Shown piece by piece: positions 11,034 through 23,877 of a DNA stretch of 64,000 nucleotides. Below the pieces are notes generated by a model that worked only from the letters and a program-made list of their open reading frames with translations, did no database searches and was not told the DNA's origin. Made by a program: the position numbers and the translations under genes. How positions within the stretch are numbered: position 1 is the first letter of the stretch; the number at the start of each line of letters is the position of its first letter. The DNA is taken from positions 33,542,001 to 33,606,000 of the forward strand of contig OX419760.1 in the NCBI GenBank assembly GCA_948567375.1. The letters run 5' to 3'. Origin of the DNA: Lunularia cruciata (lineage: Eukaryota > Streptophyta > Marchantiopsida > Lunulariales > Lunulariaceae).

Positions 11034-11459
11034 CTATTGGTTAGGACATGGGTTTCTACTCAACCCATCTGCATCATGGTTCATCACTCTAGGTCTGTGA
11101 ATAACCATGAAATCATACTCTTGTAAAATCAGAGCCCATTGTGCAAGCTTCCTTGGAAGCTTGTTGGATTCCATCAACCACTTCAGTGGCTGATGATCAA
11201 TGATGAGAGTAAAGGGCTTACCAAATAGGTAACATAAAAAATGTATTATTGTCCAAATTGCTGCCAAGCACTCTCCCTCATATGAACTATACTTTGCCTC
11301 CTTTGAATTGTTGGAGCAACTAGCATAGGCCACCACAAACTCCTTCCCCTCATCATCATGTTGGGTGAGCACTACTCCAAGCCCCAACATACTCTTATCA
11401 GTGTGAACCTGAAATGGTCGTCCTCTGATTGGTCTTCTCAAAATAGGAGCATATGTCAA
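11034..11459 (-). pseudogene. G2 RNase H domain
   Basis: A clean 141-codon stretch: PILRRPIRGRPFQVHTDKS (first catalytic Asp in TDKS), GLGVVLTQ, VVAYASCS, YEGECLAAIW (Glu), LIIDHQPLKWLM (Asp) and HRPRVMNHDADGLSR, the C-terminal aspartate block shared by gypsy RNase H domains. The key acidic residues are all visible. This is the least damaged domain of G2. Confidence 0.9.
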
Positions 11460-12400
11460 TCTCTCCTTGAGCTCTAAAAAAGTTCTCTCCTACTCATCTC
11501 CCCAACACTACTCTTATGTAAGCTTGGTCAGCTTTATCAAGGCCTTGACAATGGCACCAAATCCTCTAACATAGCGGCAATAGAAGTTTGCCAACCCAAG
11601 GAATGCTTGCACTCTACTCACATCTATAGGTCAAGGAATATGTGCAATAGCCTCCACCTTGGTCTATTGAACACCAAGTCCTCCATGGTAATTGTGACCC
11701 AAATATTCAACCTACTTGTGGAAGAACCTACACTTCCCAAGATATAATTTGAGTCCATGAAATCTCAACCTCTCAAACACCTCCAACATTTGTCTCTCAT
11801 GTTCCTCCACAATAGTGCTATAGACCACAATGTCATCAATATAGCATCAAGCAAAATCCAATCCAGCTAGGATCCTATCCATGACCCTCTGGACCTCAAC
11901 AAGAGCATTCTTAAATCCAAATAGTAAGAACCTTCAATTATATAACATGTCCTTGCCATGAGGATCAATAACCCAAAATGTTGTCTTGGACTTATCCTCG
12001 ACCCTAATGGCAACAATGATATCTTGCTCAAAGATCCAAAGTATTGTAGACCTTTGCATGCCCAATTGCATCAAAGATCTCCTCCGGTGTAGGCATGGCA
12101 TACCAATCAGCCCTAGTATGCCTGTTGATAGGATGGTAATCTCCACACATCGGCATATCTATGTAGTTGCCATGCATATCCTTCTTGGTTGGCATCATTG
12201 TCATTGATGCACACTCTCTATGTGAAATCTCTACCAAACCAGCCTCAAAAAGGACACTACTTTGGCTCTAAATCAATGTCCTCTCCATATCACTATATCA
12301 ATAAGGACATAAAAAAATTGGTGTATAGCTAGTCAGCTCAATCTGTATACCAAGCAAAACAACTTGTGTAGCTCCTCAAGAACCTCCAAACCCTCTATCT
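11460..12400 (-). pseudogene. G2 reverse transcriptase
   Basis: Read from high to low coordinates: MPTKKD, CGDYHPINRHT and AMPTPEEIFDAIGHA-x-YNTLDL (12,237-12,028), then in another frame TTFWVIDPHG, FGFKNA, the catalytic CYIDDIVVYS (near 11,815-11,850), and FLGLANFYCRYV near 11,560-11,600. These are standard gypsy RT blocks in the correct order. At least one frameshift near 12,030 and stops near the thumb region. Joins RNase H directly. Confidence 0.85.
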
Positions 12401-14880
12401 TTCCTCTCTTTTAAGCTTAACCTCCAAACCCTCTATAACTATCATAAGAGTGGAAGAAGTACTAACTAGCTGCTACAATAGGCCCTTGGGAGCAGTAGTA
12501 TCATCCCCTCAACTACTAGAGGTCCCAACCTATGTGTGAAAAACTCCCTTCACTCTAGCTGCAAGCTCCACACGTCCTCTAGTAGCATCCCAAGTAGACC
12601 AAGGGTGTAATCCAAGTAGCTCACGCTCACCTAGATGGACTCCAAGTAGACCACTCTCCCTAGTAGCTATTGGTTGTGTCCCAAGAATACCATGTCCAAT
12701 TGTTCCATTGCCCACAACATGTGCTTGAAGCGTCTTGATAGGCACAAGGCTCACAAATGTCCGAGTGGTGATGCCTATCAAGCGCATCCTACGCTGCTCT
12801 GCCAAGCCAAGGCTCACAATCCAGGTCAAACAGTTCATGTTTGGAGCTTGACCTAAAACTTGACACTTGGATGTCTTTAACACTACTAGAATAGCGGTAA
12901 TACGAGTGCAAAAGCCCATTGCCCGCTCTCTCTCATCGGTGTTGGGCTCCACCAACTACTATAATTGTGAGTCCCAAACCAATCCAAGACCTCCCTCTTG
13001 AAAAGCATGAGAGCTTGGGAAACTCATGAGTGTTGGAAAAGTGACCCTAGGCTGTCCAACTAGGTTCACCACTACCATAGGTGACCTATCAGCCACAACC
13101 ACCATCTAAGACTAACACCCAACATCCAAGATGTCATCAACAATGATGTGGTCTAGTCATTGAATTCCATCATAAGCGCATTGTAGAACCTCTCTAGGTA
13201 AGAGGTTTGTCCACCAAAGACAAAGATGATGAGCCCGTGATCCCACTCTGGCTGCATCTAACAATATAGCATGTCCTATCCAAGAATGGACCTAATGTGT
13301 ACTCACCACCACTCTGGTGCAAGAATCACCCATCAAAGGAATGTTCTCCAAAAGGTAAGCTCAAGAAATGGATTGATGGACCTAGAGATGTCAAAGTATA
13401 TGTAACATCTCCCAAAACACACCAGAACGGTGATCTTGAAGATCCAAACCTTGGCCATCACGTGTATGTATGTCCTTGACATGGCCATCTAAAAAATCAC
13501 CAATGAATAAGCCCATGTCTCTCCAAATCATGCACCCCCAATAAGGAAATTGGTAATAGTTCATGATACCTGTAGGCCAAGTGTGCCACATGATAGAGAG
13601 AGACTCGCCTAACAGTCTCATCTCTCTCCACATACAAATACCTTTGTATTTGTATACCCGCCTGTAGTACCACAACTAGTCTGGTGTTAATCCCACTAAA
13701 CAACTCTAATAGACATACTCTCTCTATTGGATACTACCAAGCAATGAGTGTGGTATCTAAAGGTGTCAAGGTAATGGACTTTGGAGGCTCATCCTCACAC
13801 TAATCTCCTGGTGGTACAAAGGCTCCACTCCAAGCCTGTTGCACCAATTGATTTGCATGTTGTTGCAATGCTTCCTCTAAACTCCACAATGGAACATCCA
13901 AGGTGGATTGAACAATCCCAATCATACTCCAAATCCGAGTGATCTTCTTTGATATTGAATTATCTTTTGCATGGGTGTTCCCCTCCAATAAATCACCAGG
14001 CCAAGTAACTACACCACTACAAGCTAAAACTAATGTTGCCATGGTCCCCGACTATAGTGAGCTAAGATTACCACTACTAAAGTGTACTAGTAAACGACAC
14101 ACTTGTCCCTCACCTAACTGCCAACATGGTCTAAAGGAGGTTGTCCTCTCCCAATAGTCAATACTAAAACCCATGCGGTATAGCACTGCTCCACCAACTA
14201 GCACATCATATGACTCAACTACTGTTGCAATAGCCTAAGCTTTCACCGCCAAGCTATCAATTGGACCACGTTGAATCTTAACAACTAGCTCTCTATGTGT
14301 GATGTACTATGTTGAACCACCTCTTAGAGATGTTTGGATTTGAAGTGGACACCTCTCCACATCGATCTTCCATAACCCTAGACTGACAACTATAGCCTAC
14401 CCCGACATAAGAGGTTGTGCACCAAAGTCTAATAGGACTCTTTGTGGTGTATAGACCTTCCTTGAAGGTCCCACCAAATGGAAAGTCCCCCTCTGGTTAT
14501 CCAATAGGAAAACACCAAGTGTGAACCGTGCTCTCTCAAAGGCCGGTCTAGCTAGCAACTCTTCCAATCTAGCCGTTGTTGTCTACCATAAACCACTGGT
14601 CGGTGAGCGGATCTCATGCTCCTCAACCAAGTCAACTCCATTATCAACCACCTCTACTCTAGTAGTAGCAACCACATCATCCCTACTCTTACAAAGCATG
14701 GCAGCCAATCTGAACATTGGGGTTGGGTCAACTTCCAATATGCACATGTCACAAAGTTGAAAATAAAGGATAGCGCATAATCAGCTGAGCCGCCCCCAAC
14801 ACCATAGACTCAATATGTGTAGTAGCATGTGGCTGACTAGTAGGTAGTCCATCATACATCCTATCACCACCTACTACACT
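12401..14880 (-). pseudogene. G2 region between gag and RT, including protease
   Basis: Degraded coding DNA. The protease is recognisable near 14,350-14,440 as RVLLDFGAQPLM, the gypsy-type D-x-G-A block with Phe replacing the usual Ser. Around it are long readable but interrupted stretches, among them 13,800-14,042 and 13,391-13,703. The 12.5-14.0 kb part is the linker between protease and RT in this lineage. I see no additional known domain in it. Confidence 0.55.
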
Positions 14881-16520
14881 TTCACTAGGACGTCTACAAG
14901 CCATGGATGACATATGTAGGGCCCCAAAGAGTGTGAAAGACTGGGGAAGTCTAACTTGTCTCCCAACCTCTCCTCTCTATGGGTCCAACTCCACTGATGC
15001 TCATCTAGGCTCTTAAGCATATACTGCACTCCTAATCACTACTATAGATGCATCCACATGTGTTGATTTGCACATGAAGTCCAAAGCATCTCTATCACCA
15101 ACATATGAGGTGGAAGCCTCAGCACCCGAATCTGATCTCCTTTGAGCAATGGCTATACTAGTCAATCTTTGCTCCAACTGCTCAATCTTAGTCGCCATAG
15201 CTGTATCAAAAGTAAGGCTAGGTACTACACCCCTACTAGGTGTAGATCCTCTACCACCACCTCCACCACCTCATCCTCCATGAATTGGAGCTCCTCTACT
15301 ACTTGCCATAGCATCCCTAGCACTCCGTAACTCCGGGTGTAGATCAAAGCATTGGTTACTAGAGTGACCATCTCTGTGACAATTGCTCACACTATCTCTA
15401 TGTTGGTTGTGATGCACTAGAGGTATGAAGTCCACTGCCTTGAGGACACTCTCTCCTATGGTGAGTTGCACCACAAGTCCAACAAGCAACACCACCACTT
15501 ATTGGTTGCTACTAACCCAAAAATGAAAGCAAGGATCTAGCTCCACTAGGTCATCCACTTGTTCCATAGGATCTAGGCTGTCTATCCTGTCCTCAAAATC
15601 CAACTTGCTATGGTGCACTCCATTGCACTCTAGAAGACATCATAGGTTTGGGTGGGATCTCTCTACCAAATCTAGATGTCACCACTCTCTCCTCCACCAT
15701 GTTGAGCTCAATATGCTCAACCAAACCAATGATCATTGCCAAAGTGGGCAAAGTATCCTCTAGCAACATAGCATCATGAACTCTTCCTCAAAACTCCCTA
15801 TCTAATATCCCATACCACAATTGGACTACCTTGGCCTTAGTAACTCCCTGAGTGAAACTCATCACCCATCTCATGCAATTGTATGCCTCATGTAGGCTCT
15901 CTCCTGCCTCCCATTGGAACTCCTGCAAGCTCCTTAGCTTGTCAATTTGCACTCTCTGGTAGTTCTACCTCAAACATTAGAAGAACTCCACCATGGAGTT
16001 AAACCCAGGTACTACACCACCTCCTATAGCGGTACTTCCACTTGTAGTAGCACTATCTCTAGCTAGTGCATCTCCACTAGCTCCGCCAACACTACTCAAG
16101 CTAGAACTCATGGGTACAGCCGATCTACTCCTAGAAACTAAGCCCGAAGTAATAGAGACATAGTTTGGAGACCAATACTATCTCCATAGCTTAATCTCCT
16201 CCAAGTGAGCTCTCTTGAAATCATGGTAGTTGTCCATCGACGTACCCTCCAAATGCTAAAACAAGCACTTCTATGCTATGAAGGGTGTGAATAAAGTCAG
16301 GTTCCGCATTTGTTATAAATCACACTAAATATCAAACTCTTAGATGAAGTCATCTAACTCAATGGTACCCATTGTACCAAAGTAATGCCTAGGGTCTTTG
16401 GAGGTCCCATAAATCTCATACATGTCCCACAATAACAATGCAGACACACCAAGAGCACTATCAACTAAATCAGCTCTTGTGTCAAACTCCAACTCAGAGT
16501 CAATCTCCTTTCCCACTGGG
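14881..16520 (-). pseudogene. G2 gag relic
   Basis: Minus-strand blocks in order: an acidic start near 16,500 (ELEFDTRADL), a capsid segment near 15,850-16,010 (LRSLQEFQWEAGESLHEAYN, the retrotransposon gag pattern), VEHIEL near 15,720, a Cys/His knuckle CHRDGHSSNQCF near 15,365-15,400, a glycine run near 15,245-15,275, and a short helix ATKIEQLEQRL near 15,165-15,197. Several stops. The knuckle lacks one clear cysteine upstream because of frame damage. Confidence 0.65.
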
Positions 16521-17021
16521 ACATGAGTATGCTAATACCAAGCACCATTTTGAGTGAACCCATTGCGTATTACACAACTATCTCCTTTGGAATCCCCAAA
16601 TAACTCCATTGTGACAAAGTAACCACAACTGTAACCGCAAGTACCCCACCAAGAACCAACACCACCAAGTACCAACAGCAATTGAGCACCACCAACTGCC
16701 AATACCAATAGAACATTACCCACTAATGTAACTCTTACTAAGACAAGTACACTAGGAGAAAGGGTGACTTGTAATCTTCCATCACAACATGCACTCTCAC
16801 GCTCTGCAAGTCATCACTTCCTATCTCCCTAGAGACAAACAAAGGTAGTCTGACTAGTCATCACTCTAACCTCATCATCAAGAGCACACCAAAGCACAAA
16901 TGCTCTAAATTTAGGGCACCTCACACAAACATGGTGCACAAACAAGAAGCAAATAATGGAGGTGGTCCAATCACAAGAAATCTAAACAAAAACCCTCCAT
17001 CTCATAAAGAAATGCGAGATT

Positions 17022-17034
17022 GACTCTGCCACCA
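17022..17034 (-). other. G2 primer binding site (putative)
   Basis: On the minus strand the bases tggtggcagagtc follow a CA-ended stretch (...aaatgcca) after a two-base gap. They start with TGG as required for a tRNA 3' end, and resemble the Met-type site with differences. This supports an LTR end at 17,037. Confidence 0.5.
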
Positions 17035-17036
17035 TT

Positions 17037-18467
17037 TGGCATTTGACATAATAGGAAATCTTATTTATGTCCTAAACTACCAAGATCACCAAGAATGGGA
17101 TCAAATTGCCTCTCCTAGCCAAAGCTATAAGTGTATAGATAATAGTGGGCAAATCACTAGGACAACAAGTAAGGGTGGACGAGTTGGCTAGAGCATCAAT
17201 CTAGGAACCAGAGATCTAGGGGTCAAACCCATTTGCGTACAATCCTAGCAAGATGTGTAGATTTTGTCAAACAATGACCAAGATCTACTCTGAACTAACT
17301 AGCCTCACGCCAATAGCTTGGCTTGTTAGCTCTTCTAGGCCTCTCATAGCCCATAGTCCTATGCCTCAAAGCCTCTAAAACCTAAATGAGACCTTTCTTC
17401 TTGCCACTTCAAACCCTCTCCAAATTTGGCAAAACTCCTCCAAATCTATGAAATTCCTCCAAATCTGGCCAAAATCCAATGTAAACTCCAACAATAATAT
17501 ATGTAAAATCTGACATAAATCCCTAAAGTTGTCTAAATTTGGCAAAACTCCTCCAAATCTATGAAACTCCTCCAAATTTGGCCAAAATCTAGTGTAAACT
17601 CCAACAAGAATCTGATATAAAATTTGACATAAATCCCTAAAGTTGATTGATTGCCAAATCCTCCACTAACTCTTTACTTGAGCCAAATTGAAAGTATAGG
17701 TTTCTCCAAATCACAAATTAATTGGGGTGGGTTCCCAACTCCACCTTCAATTTCACTTTCTAAGCCAAACTCACAACAAATTGGTCATGCTTTCACCTCT
17801 TAAGCTCAAAATCACAACTAATGTTTGAAAATTCCTTCTTTTGGCTCAAAATTTGGCCAATGCTTGCGCACACCGTCTACCTCACCGTCAAATCTAGATC
17901 AATCAACGAGCTTTTGCACACCAAGGAAAACCTGCACTTTGATCGAGTACCAACGATCCACCGAGATTGAAGATACCACCAACACTTGCAATTCTTGCAC
18001 CCAATTTCCCCCTAACCTCACTTCTTTGATGTAATCAATTTGGTTTCACCACTCAAAATCAACTCAACTCATATTAGTACTTGACCTATCACTCTATAAA
18101 CCACCAACAATTGGGTATTGATTACATTCAAGCCACACCCACTCTAGCTAAGAGACTCTAGGTGATGCTAGCTGGCCTTTGTCCACCATAGTTAGGAACT
18201 CGAAGGCTCAACATCAAAGAAGTGAGCTCTATGGAGCTGCACTTTGAAAGTATACCTCAGGACTTGAGCTAGGTCTGAAACCCTAACGGTCCCATGGACG
18301 GCACACCCCAAGGTGCAAACGGTCCAAAGTGACGGTGGGCTCCACCATGAAATCAGTACCCCAAACACAAAATCTGACTGTTGGAAAGTAGTCTATGAGT
18401 GACTGCTAAAATACCTCTAAAACTACTATAACTACAACTCCAATGTTTGAGCAATCTAGATGCGACA
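17037..18467 (-). repeat. G2 5' LTR (putative)
   Basis: Bounded on the gag side by the primer site. The outer end is suggested by tgtcgcatctagattgc at 18,467 reading leftward, a typical TGTC-type LTR start. About 1.43 kb, non-coding. No partner LTR is present, so the outer boundary is an inference. It contains the 113-base tandem duplication listed separately. Confidence 0.4.
17421..17645. repeat. Tandem duplication, period about 113 bases
   Basis: Two consecutive units start at 17,421 and 17,534. Each contains aaatttggcaaaactcctcc and ends at aaatccctaaagttg. Within each unit the phrase aaactcctccaaat recurs as a shorter echo. Non-coding, inside the putative G2 LTR. Confidence 0.8.
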
Positions 18468-19423
18468 CTTTAAATGATGTGACAAAGATAACAAATATAA
18501 CAATGTATGTCACTATGGTTTACGTATGTGATTCATACATATATCATGTTTTTTAGGACAAAGAAGTTTCAGAGGACAAAGCAAAATTGCAAGGTTTGAA
18601 TACCTCAAATACAACACTATTGAAATACATGTAGTATTTCACATCTTAACTAGAGCAAGATGTCATGTTTACATGGACAAGGAAAGAAATTAAGATGCTT
18701 CAAAGAACAAGGTTGGATTGAAAGCTTTTAGTCATCAAAAAACTTAAATAAAAAATTGAAGAAATAAAAAATACAATGCCTGATTAGAACCTTTCTGAGG
18801 TGCAAAAACACCTCAAACAACTAGCACTTGAAATACGTAAGTTTTGTGTTATGTGATATTATCATCATTTGGCTACTTAGTTACATAACTTGGCATCCTC
18901 AAAGGAGGTAGTGGAAGCAAGGAGAAGGCATACTACTCTGATGCACTCCAGTGCATCATCAAGATGTCTAACTATAGGTCAATGGATCTACACCATACTA
19001 TAACACCATATACACTTCCACTCATGATGACACATAAGAGAGTTGGGGAAGGATGCTACTAAAGTCACATATCAATCTGCACTATAGTCCTTAAGATGAC
19101 CCAACATCCACTCCTTGGTGAGAAAATGTATAGCAAAGCAAGGATAAGTCTGAAATCTATCTAGGAGGCAATGAAGATGTCCACTAAATGAAGGACCTAT
19201 GGTGATTGTCCTAGTGTAAGAAGGAGGGTGGAGCTATCCACCCTCCTTGCTTCAACTCAATGATAAACCTAAAGTAATGAATGTTGCATAAGGTCTAACC
19301 ATGTACCCATCAAACATTAAACAAGACCATGAGGCAATCTTTGGTGTGTATTCTACTTGGTAAGAAGCCCCTCTCCCACATGGACTGAGCAAGTGCTCTA
19401 ACTCTATCTTAGTACTAGAGGTA
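18468..19423. other. No gene recognised
   Basis: AT-rich DNA without a readable domain on either strand. The only structured item is the perfect hairpin at 19,221-19,248. An open stretch on the minus strand (19,443-19,252) has no recognised motif. Confidence 0.5.
19221..19248. repeat. Perfect 12-bp inverted repeat, 4-base loop
   Basis: aaggagggtgga, loop gcta, tccaccctcctt. A GC-rich stem standing out in AT-rich DNA. Too short to assign a role. Confidence 0.7.
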
Positions 19424-20111
19424 TGTAATACCCATTTGTGCATGTGTGTGGTATTATGATATTTAGCTTGGTATTATAAATACTTGAGAGATATTATTTA
19501 TATAGAGATAAAAGATGGTTTTACATTAGTCATGATTAGCTAAAGTTAGTCATAGCTAAGATAGATGGGACCTTACTTTAGAGGAAGTGGAAAAGATGAG
19601 CACCACTACTGGATTCTAGTGTGTTGACTTGATATTATTCCTAGGTGTTTGGCTTTGAGGAAAGAGTTGAGAACTCTTGGGCCCGCAAGCCTATGTTTTT
19701 GGATTCTTCTATAGTCCAAGGATAGCCCAAGTGAAGGAATCCTTGATGTAGTGGTTGGGTCAAGATAAGATCACATGCTAGTGGAACATGCCCATGTGAA
19801 TGGGTATTCCTTTCTACTTTTTGACTTTACTTGACTTTTAGTCTAGTAACTTGAGTTATTACAATAATTAGTAACTTTGGTGCAAAACTATTTCACAAGT
19901 ATATAAACAAGGAGTGAGGAGGTACTCATCATCCTTTCATTTGCAACTATCTCTCTTTCATTGAGTTTGCTAGTGAGCAATATCTTGAGTCTTGGATTCT
20001 CAGCCTTGGAGGAGTATGATGGAGTTGGAGTTCCTTGCTTTCTTAACCCATGGTGCGTTATCATAATAGCCATCAGAGGTTCATCTTGAGTGAGAGACAG
20101 GCCGGCTCATA
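19424..20111 (-). mobile_element. Solo LTR-like element, copy B
   Basis: 688 bases, inverted relative to copies A and C. It starts tgtaataccc (complement of the family 3' end) and ends ggctcata (complement of the 5' end). TATA-like bases lie at 19,494-19,510 on the minus strand. Flanks are GGTA (19,420-19,423) and GGTC (20,112-20,115), an imperfect 4-base duplication. It carries the same internal phrases as the other copies, including the tract with repeated TTGACTT words. Confidence 0.75.
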
Positions 20112-20213
20112 GGTCCAAATGATCACCTTAAGGAAATGCACACAATACTCCATAAACTCTTTGACTCCTAGATGCATAATGTACCTAAACATACCCCTAC
20201 CTCTATAATGTGA

Positions 20214-21761
20214 TCATCCATACTGCATGACTAAGTCAAACCATTGAGTGAAGAGCCAACTACTATCCCATATAAGGTCCATGAGACAACTAACATCCAA
20301 TACTAAATCTTCTTTTGTCTCATGAGCATAGACAAGACAAGGAGTGAATTGCATAAACAATGTCATGTTCCGCCTCAAAACGGTAAGTCTACTAATCTCA
20401 CCCAAGAGTGTCATCTTCTTCTCTTCAAGCCACTTGCACTTTTTATGGGTATGTGTAAAAGAGGGAGTGGATCAGTCATCCAATAGTCTTGGTCTCCATG
20501 CAATAATGTCATCATCTTGGATCATCACTCTAGGCTACTCTTTAGACATACCATGAAGATGAAGCTTATTGTGTATCCCATGGGATGATGCTTATTTTGT
20601 ATCCCATGGGTGATATGAGGTATAGTGTCCGTCTTAGTCCCATGTGTTAGGTATAGTGTATATATGTGTCTCCATATCTCCCTCTCTATTTCCTCACATT
20701 GCTCATGTTGCCTTTGTGCCTCCTCCAATAGCTCGTGTGTGATACTAAGCTCTCTTTAGTAAAACTCCTCCAACCTGAGCAACTCCTCCTCCTTATCATC
20801 CCTCACTAAGACAAGTCTATCTAACTTAGCTAATTGCTTCAACCTAGTCCTTTGCTCAATCACAAAATCCTCTTGCTTTGCTAGACTATGCTCTCTCTCA
20901 AGAATAGCTACCTCCCTCCTAACTAACTCTACTTCCTTCTCTCTTGCCTCATTCTCTCCAAATAGTTCTCCTTATTCCATTCCTCTCCCTAACCCACCCT
21001 TGAAGGTTGACCAAGGAGGAAACCCCACTCTTTAATAGCATAACATGGGAGAAGGCATCTTCATAAGGCTGATCATAGAGGAATGTATCCTCTAGAGGCT
21101 GCTCATAAAAGATAGTGTCCTTCAAGTGCAAAGGCTGAACATAGAGACCTATGTACAAGTACACATATACATTCAAAGCTTATATCAACAATATCATCAC
21201 TAATCAAGGAGAAATAATAAGCAAAATGGAAGTACATTTATTAAATATACTAAGAGGTGTTACAAAAAAATACACATCATATATCCAACATAGCTCCCAA
21301 CTCTAAACCTCACACACCATCCTCATCATTTGCATGGTCATCCTCTATCCTCCTCCACTCTACAAATGGGTAAATATAGACATCTGAGGCAATAGTGTAC
21401 TCATAGGTGACCTTATCCTCACCCATAAGTCCACTCTCCAAAGAAAATAGGTCAAAAATTGCCCTATAAAACTACTCTTGTACCACCTAGCACCTAGGTG
21501 TCTCAATTGATTCTACAAGAACCATAAAATTGCCTCAAGTACATAAAGCATAAGCTCCATCCAATCACAATCCTCTACTACCCCAAAACGCTTTGTGGTC
21601 ACATGAAGAATAGAATATCCATGTACCACCTTGGGCAGCCTAGTGGGAATGACAAGGGAACTCAGCAAATGGAAAATTGGTCTCCATGTAGGATAAATAC
21701 ATTTGCGTGCAGGATATCTCTTTGTAGTGAAGTCCCACACTAGAAACCACTTTTCAATCAA
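20214..21761 (-). pseudogene. Relic of an unidentified protein with a coiled-coil segment
   Basis: Several minus-strand segments look like one decayed gene. At 20,960-20,650 the translation is strongly helical and charged (EVELVRREVAILERE, RLKQLAKLDRL, EEELLRLEEFY, a TAA stop, then ELLEEAQRQHEQCEEIE), typical of a coiled coil. Downstream, 20,414-20,214 reads RLTVLRRNMTLFMQF and LVLDVSCLMDLIWDS without a stop. Upstream, 21,176-20,949 contains an echoed YEQPLEDTFLYDQPYEDAF stretch, and 21,761-21,513 is open. No family recognised. The layout (globular part, then coiled coil) resembles the gene at 34.1-36.7 kb, but I see no sequence match between them. Confidence 0.35.
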
Positions 21762-21961
21762 GTAGTGAAGAACTTATCTCCTTTTCCTTATTGTACCTTC
21801 TACCAACACAAATGCACTTCATCTGGTAATTAGAGTCAAGGTGAAAGTGCTCTCACTCACCAATCTTGTATGTGAGGGCTTCTCCCAAGTCCAAACAATT
21901 TTGGTGCACAAGCCAACCTAACAAAAAAGAAGCTAATATCTCCAAATCCATAGCTCATATC

Positions 21962-22736
21962 ATGTCCCAAACCACAAGAAAATAATGCAATGGAAGGTAT
22001 TGAAAATGAACAAGAAAGCAAACCACAAGAAGATACAACAATTTAGGAACAGCATTTCAGACTCATTCATTTCTTCATCTGATAACATACTAAACATTTA
22101 TTTCAATACAAAAGAACATCTAGTATTGGTTGGCTCTTTTTTGCTTATAAGGCACATCCATTTGTGATCAAAGGTGTATGTTAATGCATGATCTGCACAT
22201 TCACTACATAGTCGTGCTCTCCTTGATTTTTTTTTGTTCCAAGTCAAATGATCTGCACTTGTAGCATTATATCTCTTTTCATTATGTTGATAATCCAATT
22301 CCAAGACCAAGAGGGTGGATGTCAATCTTTTCTCTGAGTTTTAATGATGCCTTTGTTCTAGTCTATGGAAGAATTAGAAGGAATGATATTGTTGTGGAAA
22401 AAATATAGAAAATAGGTGTGTAGTTTGCTTGCATGATAGTTCAAGTTTGGTATCTAACCAAATAACAAAATGTCTTTGCTCATTTCAGATTAGCTTTGCT
22501 TATGGCAAGATAAATTTTACCCACAGAGAGGCAGTTTGCTCAAAAGAAAATGACTTTGTACACATGAGAAAGGATTTTCTCATAATAAGTTGGGATTCGA
22601 GATTATGGGTCACAATCATCTAACAAATACATTTGCTCAAGTGAGTTTAGGGTTTTCTCCTCTCAATGAGCAAATCAAACTAGATTGGATGGGTTCACTA
22701 GCACAAATATGGAGTTGCTCAAGAGCTTGTAGCTTC

Positions 22737-22797
<61 letters not shown>

Positions 22798-23244
22798 GTT
22801 TTTAAATAAAATAATGATTCTTTACCACATGAAGAATAATTATTTCAATTGACTTTTTAAATTAGAACACAAACAATTTATTATGAATTGGACACTAGTA
22901 TAATTTTTTAATTTGTTATCATTTCTAAATTACAATATTCATTTTTAATCAATTATTATCTTATTTTTTATTTTAATATGTAAATAATAAAAATTGATTT
23001 TTAATGAAACTTAGATATTGGACCTGCAAAGTGAGAAAGATACTTAAACCAAAATTTGACTCATATTTTGTAATCTCAAAAGAAATTAATGGTCTTTTAA
23101 AGTGTAAATCTTAGCTTTCCTCTTTTCTTTACAAAATAGTGTAGTTTTCACTAGCTTATTATCTTAGGTTTTCATTCCCCTTTGAAATGGCTTTGAGGGA
23201 ATAGTTTCACTCACTTCCTTTAATTTTGCTTACGAGTTTAGAGT
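21962..23244. other. AT-rich DNA without recognised genes
   Basis: Short open frames only. It contains the ATT microsatellite and very AT-rich sequence from 22,800 to 23,100. It is the left flank of G3. Confidence 0.5.
22738..22795. repeat. ATT trinucleotide microsatellite
   Basis: Uninterrupted TTA/ATT repeat of about 19 units. Confidence 0.95.
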
Positions 23245-23606
23245 TGTAATAATATGGAGTTAGCAAACAAGTTAGTAGAGGCTAATGAGTTGCAAAATAG
23301 GCCAAATTAGCCAATAAATTCTAAAAATGTTCTTAAAGTATTTAGGAAGCTTCTCAGTACCTTCCAAGTATCATGTTATTGTAATGCCAAGTAGGTAGCT
23401 TCTAGGGGGAAGCTTTCTAGCTAGCTTAGCTTGCACACCAAGTAGGCAACGTCTAGAAGGAAGGCTTCCAAGAGTCTTGTATGTTTTCCTATAAGTACCA
23501 AAGCCCAAGCTCATGCTATGCATTTGGAGGCTCCCTCACTTGAGAATCCCAATGTGATTTTCCACCTTGTCTTCCTTTCTCCTATTTCTCTCTTCAATCT
23601 TTTACA
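23245..23606 (+). repeat. 5' LTR of G3
   Basis: 362 bases. Heat-shock-type GAA/TTC units are mostly decayed here (aaaatgttcttaaag replaces GAAtaTTCtaGAA near 23,320), unlike G5 and G4. TATA-like ctataagtacc near 23,491. The degenerate primer site ttattatcaaagtagaaat follows. Confidence 0.85.
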
Positions 23607-23877
23607 TTATTATCAAAGTAGAAATAGGATGGATGGAGTCTATGGACCACCAAATATATTTCCTTCAAACCATTGGGATTTTTGTATCCATGAACTACCA
23701 AAGCATCATTTCACATAGTCCATCATTTCATGCTTTAAGTAATTTTTTTGAATGCAATCACCTTGTCCAATGAACCATTCATTCTATGAATTGTAACTTA
23801 CAAGGAGAAATAAATGTATTGCCTCTATTTATTAGCTTAGCTAATTGCAATTGGATAGTCTTGTAGAGTAATAGACA

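Larger units (their letters stand above)
10080..18467 (-). mobile_element. Gypsy element G2 (distinct lineage), minus strand, 3' end missing
   Basis: Read on the minus strand: putative 5' LTR (17,037-18,467), primer site (17,022-17,034), gag, protease, RT, RNase H and the first part of integrase, ending at 10,080 against G1. No 3' LTR is present. Its RT (CGDYHPINRHT, MPTPEEIFDA) and protease (DFGAQPLM) differ clearly from the G1/G3/G4 family. The pol order and CCHC gag are standard gypsy. Both G1 and G2 are cut inside integrase at the shared boundary, which suggests a deletion joining two elements rather than a clean insertion. Confidence 0.8.

Noticed and set aside
22590-22805. 71-codon ORF ending in a long isoleucine run, like a membrane segment.
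   Set aside because: The run is the ATT microsatellite translated.
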